64,000 nucleotides of DNA, taken from Cyanidiococcus yangmingshanensis. Its lineage: Eukaryota; Rhodophyta; Bangiophyceae; Cyanidiales; Cyanidiaceae. A program made the translations under genes and the position numbers. The notes under the pieces are model-generated. The model saw only the letters and a program-made list of their open reading frames with translations. It ran no database searches and was not told the origin of the DNA. Positions 42,606-53,269 of this stretch are shown in pieces; position 1 is the first letter of the stretch; the number at the start of each line of letters is the position of its first letter. The DNA lies in assembly GCA_013995675.1 (NCBI GenBank), contig VWRR01000004.1:372001-436000 (forward strand). Reading direction: 5' to 3'.

Positions 42606-43869
42606 ATCCAACAGGTCGTTTACAAGGCTCTTTTCTACAGTCGAAGTTTCCTCACTAAACGGAGCAGCACCTTCGGTACCGCACTCCTTACGATAGGTCG
42701 GGAATCTCGAGTACTGTCCTCAAGAATGTGAAAGGGAGCACGTCGCACTGCAGCATGCAGCAAACGTTTCCGAATGCTGCAGCGTGCACGCTGGATCGCG
42801 GACCGCCGGCGGCTGCGTTTTGACGCGACGCGAGCCGTTCATGGCCCGCGTGTGCAAACCACCGATCTGCGTCCATCTTGTGCGACCGGGAACAGGGAAC
42901 GATCAGAGGTATAGCGGTCGCGCGGTCGATGGCATCGTAGATAGAGAGTACATCTTGGGAATTTTTGTGTGTAAATATAACGTTGTGACCCATGGAGTCA
43001 TTCCTCGAACTGGAACGTGATGAGCAGGATGAGGTCTTGGGACGGCCGCCTTGAGTTGTTGCAAATCGCCCTGATTCATCAGCATGTCCTGACCATTCGA
43101 ATCGAGCTTCTGTGACCGGTTATCGAGATTTCCGTACCCCATTCATTGCAGACTTGTCTCTGATGTTGCTCAATTGAATGAATATGGGATGAAGAGGCGA
43201 TGGGTTATCTCACTGGAGCATTTGTCTAATACGAGGAGACAGCCTCACTTCGTGGATAATTTTGCGCCCTTCATCGACCTGCTGCTGGCTACGTGATTTG
43301 CAAGAGCTGAGGTCCTGTTCTGGTCTGGTCCACAATTCCGAAGATGAGCAGGTTGCGGGAATCGACTCCAGTTCCTGCATTGCAGAGTTTGATTCTGTAA
43401 GTGCTGTCCACAAGTGGAAAATGTTGCTGCAGTTTATTGGGTGGATGCATTACCTCGGAGTTTGGCGAGCTCATCATGGATGCGAGCTCCAATGCATGAT
43501 TTTCGTTGCCGAGCATCAGCTAGTGGTATCGTTCGCATCTTGGAGCGCTGACGATTCGGCATCCCAAGCGCTTCACCGCCACTATCGCGCTCCGTTCACC
43601 TAGTCATTGAAGCGTTGCCGCGACGAAAGACTTCGTGTTCCAAGAACCTACTAGCACTTGGACGCGTCAACAGACGGCTGGCACACCTCACGTCGTCCTT
43701 CGACAAGTGCCGTGTCCAGACATCTGCAAGGCGGTTTCAGAGACGCAGCACCTGACCGCGCAGCGATGCGATGACACGTCATGCGCCGCAGGCCATCACA
43801 GTGCCATTTTAGATAGTAATTGAATTGTCGTTCTGTTTGTTGGTGTGCTCCAAGCCCCTTTCGCCAATC
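42606..43869. other. Intergenic between divergent genes, unresolved small frames
   Basis: Minus-strand frames starting with ATG at 43142 (79 codons) and 42993 (101 codons), and a short plus-strand frame MESFLELERDEQDEVLG near 42992, all look partly protein-like. They cannot all be real, and none is recognised. Promoters for BCAT and SHMT lie here. Confidence 0.35.
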
Positions 43870-45459
43870 ATGTTTTCTCTGGCAAGTTTAGGTCGACAAT
43901 TCAACCGTGTTTTGGGTTATCAGAGTGGGACGCCAAACACGGAAGCTCTTAAGCGACTTTTCGCGTTGAATTCAACTGCGGAAAGGCGCCGCGAGCTGGC
44001 CACGCAGCCAGCCCCGTCGCCGGAGCGGAGAAGCACTTCAGACCCTGTTCTGAATGCTTCGCTTGCTGAAGTTGACCCTGAAATTGTTGAAATTATAGAG
44101 CGCGAAAAGCAGCGGCAATGGTCGTGTTTGACGCTGATTCCTTCGGAGAACTTCGCTACCAAGGGCCGTCTTGGAGGCCATCGGGAGTCCGCTGACGAAC
44201 AAATACTCAGAAGGCCGCCCTGGAGCGAGATATTATGGAGGAAACCAGTGGATTGACCGCTCCGAATTGCTTTGCACCCAGAGAGCCTTGGAGGCCTTTT
44301 CGCTTGATCCAGAGCGGTGGGGCGTTGACGTTCAGGCGCTGTCGGGCTCGCCGGCGAACATGGCAGTCTATACAGCCTTGCTGCGCCCGCACGACCGTAT
44401 CATGGCTCTGGACCTTCCTCATGGCGGTCATTTGAGTCACGGCTTCATGACATCAAAAAAGCGGGTATCTGCGACGAGCATTTTCTTCGAGAGCATGCCA
44501 TACCGTTTGAATGAAGCGACCGGGCGCATCGACTATGATAAGCTGGAGGAGTTGGCAAACCTCTTTCGGCCGCGTCTGCTGATTGCAGGCGCATCCGCCT
44601 ATTCACGCCTCATTGATTACGACCGAATGCGTAAGATCGCAGACTCTCAGGGAGCCTACCTGCTTGCCGATATTGCCCATATCAGCGGGTTGGTTTCGGC
44701 TGGTGTCATCCCGTCCCCGTTTGAGTACGCGGATGTGGTTACGACGACCACGCACAAAGCACTACGTGGCCCGCGAGGAGCTCTGATCTTTTATCGCAAG
44801 GGAGTAAGGAGCCAGGACCCAAAGACGGGACAGGTGGAGCAGTATGATCTCGAAGGCCCAATAAGGAACGCAGTCTTCCCAGGGCTACAGGGTGGACCTC
44901 ACAACCATACAATATGCGCCTTGGCTGTTGCACTCAAGATGGCCAAGGCCCCAGAATTCAAAGACTACCAGCGTCAGGTGCTCTCCAACGCCCAGGCATT
45001 GGCGCGAGGTCTCTCTGAACGAGGCATCAGCATCGTTAGTGGCGGCACCGATAATCACCTTCTGCTCTGCGATCTGCGCTCCCGTGGCCTTGACGGCGCT
45101 CGAGCAGAGCGCGTGCTCGAGCTCGCCGACATCTCTTTGAACAAGAATACTGTTCCAGGTGACCTCAGTGCCATGAATCCATCTGGGATACGGATGGGCT
45201 GCCCATGCCATGACGACTCGAGGTTGCAACGAGAAAGACTTTGCTCGTATCGCGGAATTCGTAGATGAGGGCTTGCGCGTAACCTCTGAGATCAAGAAAC
45301 ATGTGGGTCCCAAACTGAAGGATTTTCGCGCCTTTATGGCAGATGACGCGGAGGGAGCTCGTTTCCCAGCCCTATTAGAGCTTCGGAACAAAGTCCACCG
45401 TTTCGCGCAGCAAGTTCGATCCCGTGGGATGGACGGTGTCGGAAATGAAGTATCGCTGA
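43870..45459 (+). CDS. SHMT: Serine hydroxymethyltransferase, three +1 breaks
   Basis: The protein begins [18 protein letters not shown], an Arg-containing, acid-poor leader consistent with mitochondria. Next come the SHMT N-terminal [25 protein letters not shown], then [44 protein letters not shown], the PLP lysine in [14 protein letters not shown], and [10 protein letters not shown]. Three +1 changes are required, near 44161-44167 (to read [10 protein letters not shown]), 45194-45203 (to read [11 protein letters not shown]), and 45411-45416 (to read [16 protein letters not shown] and stop at 45459). Each is repaired by removing one base. The enzyme converts serine and tetrahydrofolate to glycine and methylene-THF. 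About 528 residues result, the usual length with a leader. No gene in the window has more breaks. Confidence 0.93.
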
Positions 45460-46735
45460 CTGAGCATCGCGGTCCGACGTTCGTTTGTAATCGTATTTGC
45501 ACCGCATAACACATGAAAGACCCGAATCGATTACCTGGTTGATGCGCCTTTTGAGAAGCAGGCAGATAGGCAGCCGATATCCAAGGTGTGCACCACGCGA
45601 AAACTCCTCTGGATCGCTCGCCGCGGCACCCAAGAAAAGGGCCAGTAAAGAGACGCAAGTACGCTCTTCCATGCAGGCTATCATGAAGCGCATCCCGGCG
45701 GAGGTCTTGGTCACTGCGATTGGAATCGAACACAAAATGTAACGGTTTTTGACCTTGAAGAGACGCCTGAAGAAATGTCCAAAAAGATGACGCGACGCCG
45801 CCGGGCTGCGGATTGGGCCTCGCAGCCGTGTCCCAACTATGCTGGATACCCTTGCCAAATTTCACGGGTAATTTTCACAATCACGATGACAGGATTCATG
45901 CGATATGCTAGGTTGTCTAAAATGCTCTTTTCCAGGAGTGTGCTACCACCCTAAACTGCAAAGAGCGTCGCGAATATCCGAGGAGATCAACATGATTTCC
46001 GGAGAATCCGATACTCAGCGTTATCTCGTTGAAGAGGTTCCCTTAGAAGATGTCGCTTTTCCGTCGAGGCGTATCCTCAGGGAGCCTGCTTTCTGCCTGC
46101 AGAATCTTTCGTCATGCAGAACCGATCCGTTTTTTCTGCCTGCGAAGCGCGCTGCTTCGTGAACAGGCCGCGATTCGGTGGCTGCACACGAGATTTAACG
46201 TGGTCGACTGTCAAACAAACTGAATTTATCAAAGTCTTTCAGCATCCGACTCATGAAATCACTACATCCTGATGCGCCCTTTCTCTGTCTTGTGGGAAAT
46301 TTCTGGTCCCGCAATTAGAGTCACCGGAGCATGTCCTCTGTCGCAGCGGATGCCGAGTCGCTCCAAAGAAAAGAGGCTCCATATTAGTGGGCTTTTCCTC
46401 ATTCATCGTACCGCAGTTTTATGAAACTCGAAACGTTCCAGAATCCACTGGTGACGGAGGTAGCACCCACCGATTGAGCCACAACGCCAAACGCTCGCGG
46501 ATGTTTCTTCGAAAGATCTGCAGCGATTTTAATTGCAGCTGACAAGCGCTTCCTCGGTCCGAAACTCCCTTTCAGACGGTGACAACCCATGAAGTGTAGC
46601 TTGCTGCCCTGATGTCATGAAAGCCTGCAAAATCCCAAGGTCAAACAGGGGACTTGACGTCGCAGAAGAGCTCCAGCTCGCGACATATGAACAGCACGTA
46701 TCGTTGCTTCAGCAGCAGAGGCTGCATCAACAAGA
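45460..46735. other. Intergenic with two weak small ORFs
   Basis: Besides the candidate at 45905-46162 (listed), a minus-strand frame at 46399-46590 (63 codons, MGCHRLKGSFGPRKRL...) looks mildly protein-like. Nothing was recognised otherwise. Confidence 0.35.
45905..46162 (+). CDS. Candidate small protein, unknown
   Basis: An ATG-started frame of 85 codons with balanced composition: a Cys-containing start (MLGCLKCSFPGVCYHP), an acidic middle (SEEINMISGESDTQ, then VEEVPLEDVAFPSRR) and a basic end. No family is recognised. It sits alone between SHMT and ferredoxin. It could be a real small gene or chance. Confidence 0.3.
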   Translation: MLGCLKCSFPGVCYHPKLQRASRISEEINMISGESDTQRYLVEEVPLEDVAFPSRRILREPAFCLQNLSSCRTDPFFLPAKRAAS

Positions 46736-47374
46736 CTAGTGCGGCTTCGCGACGTAGCCATCGACAGCCATGTTGCGTGTCGCTTGCGGCAAGGTCAACT
46801 CCATGCCATCTAAATCTCTACTAGCAATGATCTGGCAACCCAAACGTGAGTTTTCTTGCAGGCCGAAGGCCAGGTCCAGCATATCATTTTCTTCGTCGCT
46901 TGGTTCAGATAACCGCTTCAAGTGAGGCTCACTAACGTAGACGTGACACGTCGAACACGCTAGGGATCCTTCACAGGCACCTTCGAGATCGATACTGTTC
47001 TCGTGAGCGACCTGCAGCATTGACGAGCCAATTGGCGCCCGTACGGGTCTACGTACTCCATCTCGATCGACAAAAGTTACAGAGATAGTCTCAACCTCGG
47101 CCGCAGGTCCCTCGACAGCTTTGACTTCTTGTGCGTTTGCATCATCTCTCAAACTGGAGGCCTCTTGAGAGAGAAATCGCGACCAGCGTCGCTGATGTAT
47201 CTCTCCACGACCACGACTCGTCCTTGAAAGAGGCAACCCAGCTGCCGATAGCCATAACCGTCGTTCCGCCCAGTTACCTGAAGCGCTGAGCATGGAACAA
47301 CCGCTGACGTTATGAGGCGTTTTCACATTAATCAGTCTGAGGGCTCTCAGCGAAATTTTGATGGGGACGTTCAT
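46736..47374 (-). CDS. Mitochondrial [2Fe-2S] ferredoxin (adrenodoxin/Yah1 type)
   Basis: The 212-residue protein has a long mitochondrial leader (about 80 residues, basic, ending near SRFLSQEAS). The adrenodoxin-type fold follows: ISVTFVDRDGVRRPV, APIGSSMLQVAHENSIDLEG, the cluster loop ACEGSLACSTCHVYV with three Cys, SDEENDMLDLAF, and the fourth Cys in RLGCQI. The closing LPQATRNM matches the family's P-x-A-T-R-N/D end. Such ferredoxins pass electrons from ferredoxin reductase to the mitochondrial Fe-S cluster assembly machinery and heme A synthesis. The start is the ATG at 47374. The gene is divergent from EF-G2 across only 159 bases. The frame is intact. Confidence 0.93.
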   Translation of the reverse strand: MNVPIKISLRALRLINVKTPHNVSGCSMLSASGNWAERRLWLSAAGLPLSRTSRGRGEIHQRRWSRFLSQEASSLRDDANAQEVKAVEGPAAEVETISVTFVDRDGVRRPVRAPIGSSMLQVAHENSIDLEGACEGSLACSTCHVYVSEPHLKRLSEPSDEENDMLDLAFGLQENSRLGCQIIASRDLDGMELTLPQATRNMAVDGYVAKPH

Positions 47375-47533
47375 TCATGCCGACCAGCGAAAGCGGTCTT
47401 AGCTTTCACGTCGAACTCAGTCGAGAACGGGAGCCACAACGTGACCACAATATTTTGCATTTCGAGAAATCGCCTCGTAAGCGCTGCCGGCTGCCGCCTC
47501 TGCTGAAAATTCGACCTTGTTGCGCCTCTGTGG
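47375..47533. promoter_or_regulatory. Short divergent promoter region, ferredoxin/EF-G2
   Basis: Only 159 bases separate the ATGs of two mitochondrial-protein genes on opposite strands, so the two promoters must overlap or be shared. No TATA-like box was identified with confidence. Confidence 0.45.
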
Positions 47534-50082
47534 ATGCCTCCGTTCTGGAGAGGATTCAAGTCGTCGTTAGCTTCGTTTGTAAACACCTCGCACTTATGGG
47601 AAGCGAAGCATGTGATCAGAGACTGGCAGTGGCTGAGCCGTAGATGCCGCTTGCGATCGTACTCAGAGGCCGCCACCACGGTCGAAGACCCGGCAGCCAA
47701 CGTGGGCAGGGTGCGGAACGTTGGTATCGTTGCCCACGTTGACGCAGGCAAAACGACACTGACGGAGAAGATTCTTTATTACGCTGGAATATCAAGGCGT
47801 GTCGGAAATGTGGACCGGGGTGACACGGTGATGGACTACCTCTCGGAAGAGCGACAACGTGGAATCACGGTTCAAGCAGCTGCAACAAGCGTACCGTGGC
47901 GCTTCTGCCGAGAGGCAAACCAAAAGACTGGTTGCCTGATCAATATCATCGATACTCCTGGCCATGTGGATTTCACGTTTGAGGTAGAGCGTTCCCTGAG
48001 CGTCATGGACGGCGCAATAGTGCTTATTGACGCCGTTGCTGGAGTCCAAGCCCAGACTGCCACTGTCTGGAGGCAAGCAGAGCGCTATGCACTACCGAGA
48101 ATCATTTTCTTGAATAAATGCGATCGAAACGAGGCAGATATCACGCGATGTCTGACACGAATTCGCTCTGCGCTCGGTTGTAGACCCGTTCTCCTAACAG
48201 CACCAGTGGAGTTGGATGGGGAGATTGGTATTGCAGACCTTTTGGAGGCGGACCGACTTCTTTTCTTCGAGGGCTTGCATGGAGAAGTCGTCAGGAGCGT
48301 CCAGATGATGCCAAACACAATTGTTCAGCCGAACCTCACGTCCTTTCAAAGTGCTTCGGTGCTCTGGTCCGAGTTTATTCGAAATCAACAAGAGTCCATG
48401 ATAGAGAGCCTCGCTGAATGTAACGATCAATTATGCGGCAAATATTTAGACGGCGCTCCGATCGAACAGCGGGAATTGCGGAACGCTTTGCGGAGCGCGA
48501 CACTCCAACACCAGGTCGTTCCAGTTTTGTGCGGCTCAGCGCTGCACAACGTTGGCGTGCAGCCTCTACTGGACGCAGTAGTCGAATTTTTGCCATCACC
48601 CGAAGAGTGCGCTCCAAGACGAGGTGAGGCACTCGATGGTGGAGTGCACGATGTCTCGCGGATACCGGGGGATCCTCTACTGGCCTTCGCGTTCAAGGTG
48701 CAGCAGGACACGCATCGAGGGCCTCTCGTGTTCGTCCGTGTATTCTCCAGCGGGGCTAGTGAGCCACTGAAACCCGGTAAGGTGATCAAAGTTTTATCGG
48801 CAGACCGTCCGAACTGGCAGGAAGCTGCACAGGAGCGAGTCAACGCTGTTCTTCGTGTTCATGCTGATCACTTTACGCCGGTCGAATCTGCGCAATCAGG
48901 AGGCATATATGCCTTGAGCGGCCTGAAACGAGCTCGAACGGGCGATACGTTGGTCTCTGCGACCGCAGACCCGAAGAGTGTGCTGCGTCTGCCACCAATA
49001 CCAATACCTGAGCCGATGTTTAGCGTCGCTCTAGAACGTGATTCTGGATATCAGCGCTCTTCGCAGGAGGCGCTTGTGGCGGCGCTCCAACTCCTCGTCC
49101 GCGATGATCCCAGTCTTCGATATCATGAGGATGAACGGACAGGTGAACTGCTGCTGAGCGGCATGGGAGAGCTCCACCTCGATATCGCACACAAAAGGTT
49201 GCAGCAGGAGTTTGGTCTGAGCGATCTACGGATGAGCGCCCCTCGAGTGGCGCTTTATGAGACCATAGTGGGAAGCTCGTTACCCATCAATGGTGGAGAT
49301 TCAGGGATTCGGTGTGCGGATAACATTAATGATCAAATACCGATTTATTCAATGGATCGCGCTGTCGGCGCGACTCGTTTGACGGCTGCTATGAGCGTAA
49401 GTGTGCACTCGTTGGGGCAAGATGACCATAACGGTGGAATCAGACTTGAGAATGAGGCACGGATATGCCCAGCTGTACATAGCAAGGACGATTCGCTTGG
49501 CGGAACAAATCCATCGATTTGCTCCAGCGTACCTCTGTGGATGCAACGCATCCTGATTGAGGGTGCTCGGGCTGCACTGCGGCGCGGGCCACGCTTTGGT
49601 CTTCCAGTCATTGGAACGCGTGCTGTAATTCATCAGGTCTTGACAGAGTCCGCCTCTGAGGCAGCACTTCGAGCGTGCGCTGCAGAAGCAATACATGCGG
49701 CACTTTTTCGAGCGAAAACGAGCCTTGTTGAGCCAGTTATGCGTGTGCAGATTCTGTTGGACTCCTCTGTTATGCTTGCAACCGAATCCAACCCGAAAAA
49801 GGACGCCAGGCAACAACGATGAGTTGCAACACATGTATGGCATAGTGGTCCGAGACCTAGTATCGCCGCAACGACGGGGCCAGGTGCTCGGCACTGATGA
49901 CAGTGGCACCATCGTTGAAGCACTTGGTGCCTTTGGAGGGGCTCGTGGGCTACGCAACCGCGCTTCGTGGTTTGACTGCCGGGCGAGCATCGTTTGAGGC
50001 ATATTTCCACAAATATGAGCTTGTCGATGAATCGTTTGCGAGTCCGCCTTCTGAGCCGAAACTAATATTGTCGTCCATCTGA
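47534..50082 (+). CDS. GFM2: Mitochondrial ribosome-releasing factor EF-G2 (GFM2/MEF2), two +1 breaks
   Basis: A basic leader (about 50 residues) precedes the GTPase domain with AHVDAGKTTLTEKILYY (G1), the ERQRGITVQAA switch, DTPGHVDFTFEVERSL and NKCDRNEAD. Domain II has VLCGSALHNVGVQPLLDAV and RGPLVFVRVFSG. The later domains include IPEPMFSVAL, DDPSLRY...LSGMGELHLDI and EPVMRV. The insert pattern fits GFM2 (ribosome recycling) more than GFM1 (translocation). The final domain is reached after a +1 between about 49800 and 49818 (YGIVVRDL, RRGQVLGTDD) and a second +1 near 49923-49928 (ALVPLEGLVGYATALRGLT, GRASF). About 848 residues result. Confidence 0.9.
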
Positions 50083-50946
50083 AAAACGAATTGTTTATGA
50101 CAGCAAGACTGGTTTTTTCTCAGGCGACTCGGCGGCGACCTTAATTACGGCAACAAATTCGAGTTATGAGCCAGGAACGATTTTTTCTGTCTATAAGGTG
50201 CAAATCACAGATTCCAACGTTTTGAAGCAGGTGCCCTCCTAACTTGGAGCGAAGAGGGCTCGCTCCTTGAGGATCATTCACGCCAAACTAATCTGAACCT
50301 GGTCTTCTCACTGTGCGTGCGACCGTGAAATCGATAGGTTCAGGAAAAGGTACACTAGAGCAACGCCAGGGACCACGAGCCACAGTGCTGGGACTTTTGG
50401 AAACCTGACCGCCTGCATAGAACCCGAGTCTCTAGCCGCTTACGATGCGAGCCCGAACTGCACATCGAGTGCGACCACACGTTTCAACGCGGTCGAGTCG
50501 CTCCCTCTCGCACCCGGCAAGACCGTAGATCTCGTTTCCTCTATTCGAAGAGACAGAATGCTGAATCGAGTCTCACTGAAACAGCTCGAGAATAGCTCTC
50601 ATGAAGGAAAACCAATCGTCACGTAATTGGTCTTGCTTCTTGGAATGGATCTGAGGGGAGTCGATTGGCAGCACCTTCTGTAAATATCTGCTGCTAACGG
50701 TGCAACGTGTATTTGAACAATTCATGAATGCGCACTGTGCTTGGAAAAGCCAAAGAGCGTAATAGGAATTCAGTTCTCTCTGTGAATGAAACTCGATCGG
50801 GTTCCGAAACGGAAAATCTTTTCGGCTCGAGGCGAACGGCCCTCAACCAGATAGATTCTCCAACGACTCGGTGGAAACGCCTAATAGGTTATGTTGTCAC
50901 GATCCCAGTGATCTTCTACGATATAGTTCGAGTTATCGACGGATAT
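50083..50946. other. Intergenic with an uncertain plus-strand frame
   Basis: A plus-strand frame with ATG at 50728 (116 codons, to 51078) contains a hydrophobic stretch (LIGYVVTIPVIFYDIVRVI) but overlaps the 3' end of the minus-strand gene at 50947. I could not decide between the two in the overlap. Nothing was seen from 50083 to 50700. Confidence 0.35.
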
Positions 50947-51935
50947 TCAAAGTTTGAACTGCGTAAAGGAGTATCTACTCTCTTCGAGGAAGTAGAATGT
51001 CTTTCTGGGAGGGAAGCTCTTCAAACAATACTGGCGCTTGAACACGCTCCAGTTCACTCGATACACCGGCCCCTCTAGAGCCTTTAACTCGGCATTGAGC
51101 GCCTCACTCACAGTGTGCGGGTTCGAACTCGTCGCCTCTGAATAGCTGGTCGGATGAGCGACACTACGAAGGGTGAACAATTCATCTCGGCGCCAACAGG
51201 GTTCTGTGTTCTTAGCACGTTGAGGCCTTCGACATTTCTTCGATCGGCTGGGACTCGCTGGTGCATCGTTTTCGAAGGTGACCAAGTCATTAGCCTCGGG
51301 GAAAACAGCCGGCATGCCCGTCGGTGGTCCGAAATCCCGATTACGTTGCGAGTCACGATTCGGACTAGAACCGCTCCGTTGGCTAAAAATTAGAGCTTGG
51401 TAGCGTCGAATACGCGTTTCTTGGCGAGTCATTTCGTCTTTCATCATATTCAAGAGCTCAGTAAATGAATGACGTCTCCATGCGTTCTCATCTAACCCAA
51501 AAATTGAGCAAGATCTTGGGCAAGCTTCTGAGGATAGGATCGCAACAAACGTGTTCTTTGCGAATAGGCGCGCAGGTCATCGATCAAAGTCAGGTTGAGG
51601 AATGGTCTCGCATGCTCTTCTTCTGACGCAAGTCTAACTCGATCATGAAAAGCTACGGACTGGAGGTTTCTGTTGCGTCTGCTTGGGAGCTCTACGAAGC
51701 TACCCGACGGGGTATCTATCGTGACGCGTGCTGACTCGGCAGTCTCTTGCGCGATAATTGCTCGAGTTTCCTGCATGGACAGGCCCTTGAACTGAACCGC
51801 CTCAGAGCTGGTGACGTCGCGGTTTAGTCTCAAAATGGGGCTATTCGCTTGCCTGGTTCTGGCCATCTGCCAGAGAAGCAGGCACAGGTCGCGACGCTCG
51901 AGTAACCCCCGCTTCGGGTGACTTGTTCCAGCCAT
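50947..51935 (-). CDS. Unknown charged protein, one frame break
   Basis: From the ATG at 51935 the product starts MAGTSHPKRGLLERRDL. Helical, charged sequence follows (LSMQETRAIIAQETAESARV), then a run of LTLIDDLRAYSQRTRLLRS and LAQDLAQF. The frame closes at a short T/G run near 51490-51506. The next phase carries on naturally with LDENAWRRHSFTELLNMMKDE, then a hydrophilic Ser/Arg/Pro-rich region and a basic C-terminus. This junction needs one missing base or two extra, unlike the +1 breaks elsewhere. No family is recognised. The two halves might instead be separate genes. Confidence 0.5.
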
Positions 51936-53269
51936 ACTAGTTTCTTCTAGCCTCAGTGAACTTCGTTCAAGCACTTCGAGGCTGATATTAGGATCGCAGT
52001 AAGAAAAATAAAATATCGGACACTAGTCGAAAAGTCTCTCTGTATAGAAAAGCGGCAGCAAGAAGGCGCCGCGCTGCTCAACAGGAACCGAGCCAAACTC
52101 CCAGGTTCAGCCTCTCGAGCGCCGACTTGTCCTCTACCGAGAGATTGGAAACTTTTTCAAACGACACGGCAGTACGCTCAGCGATATTCAGTAAACTAGT
52201 TATCTTCGAAGAATCGAGCACAAGCTCTCTTAGAGGGTTCTGATTTGTGGTCGCCAGCCAGTGAGCGACACGATGTGCTCAGATCGTCCCAGAGACAAGC
52301 GCGGGTCCAAAAACGAGATCTCCAGCGATTCAAATGAGCTGGGGTGTGTTCGACTTGACCGCCACCCCCCGTCGCCTTTTCAACGTTCCAGAACTGGTGC
52401 CTCCACCAGACAGCATTGAACCAGCTGAGCACAAAGGGGCGCTCGGTAGTGAAGAGCGCTCCTATACGTCCAGATCAGTGATGGGGAAAGAAGTTTCCAA
52501 AGCAAATGGGACTGATGCATGGGAATATTGTGCGCAGCTCGTACTTTTCGTTGCATTTCACGGCAGCCTGCTGAGATAAAAGCAGCGCAAGAGTCCTCAA
52601 ATTCACGACTGACCTGGGCAGGCACTTTGTGAAGATACTTGATCGGTGCGACCATCAGAGCAGGATGGACTAACGAATTGGACCGTCATAGATCGAGAGG
52701 AGCGGGCATGGAGCTATCTGTTACCGCATTCAGATCAGCTTAAGACGCCTTTGAATGCGAATTTCTCGCTAAAGCCCGCATTCAGGGCCGATCTGAAGGG
52801 TTTCGCCTGCCGATCTGTCATAAAGGTCTTGTGCCTCCGTCATGGACTCGGGTTACTATTCTTTAGGGTTGTTCAAACTCGGAATTTCAGGAGTTGAATT
52901 CAGAATCACCAAGCCATGACCCAGAACAACAGCGTTCTCAGCGATACAGAGCGTGCCAAAACAGAAGATTCCCTTTGAAATTGAGGTCAACATCCCTCCA
53001 TCGACAAGAGCGCTCACCTGAATTCGTCGAATCCATGATTACCAACCATCATGAGCGCTGTGATGACGCGGAGAATTTCCATGCCCATGATCGACCTGCA
53101 TTCACGCCCGCCCCAATTGCATGCGCTGCGCGAAAGCGTCGTCGCTCGCTTGCGCCGCCTTCGTTTCGGTTGATCGCGCACGAGCACAACTGCAGCGTTG
53201 CGCGAATCCAGCTGCCAGGCGATCGGTGGTGTTGAGCGTTTTCGCAGCATACCAATAGTTAGGGACGAA
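51936..53269. other. Intergenic, no gene recognised
   Basis: Frames on both strands are short, and many lack an ATG. Nothing is recognised. The last part should hold the KBL promoter. Confidence 0.45.

Noticed and set aside
44885-45865. Minus-strand frame of 326 codons
   Set aside because: It is largely the complement of the SHMT 3' half and starts without ATG.
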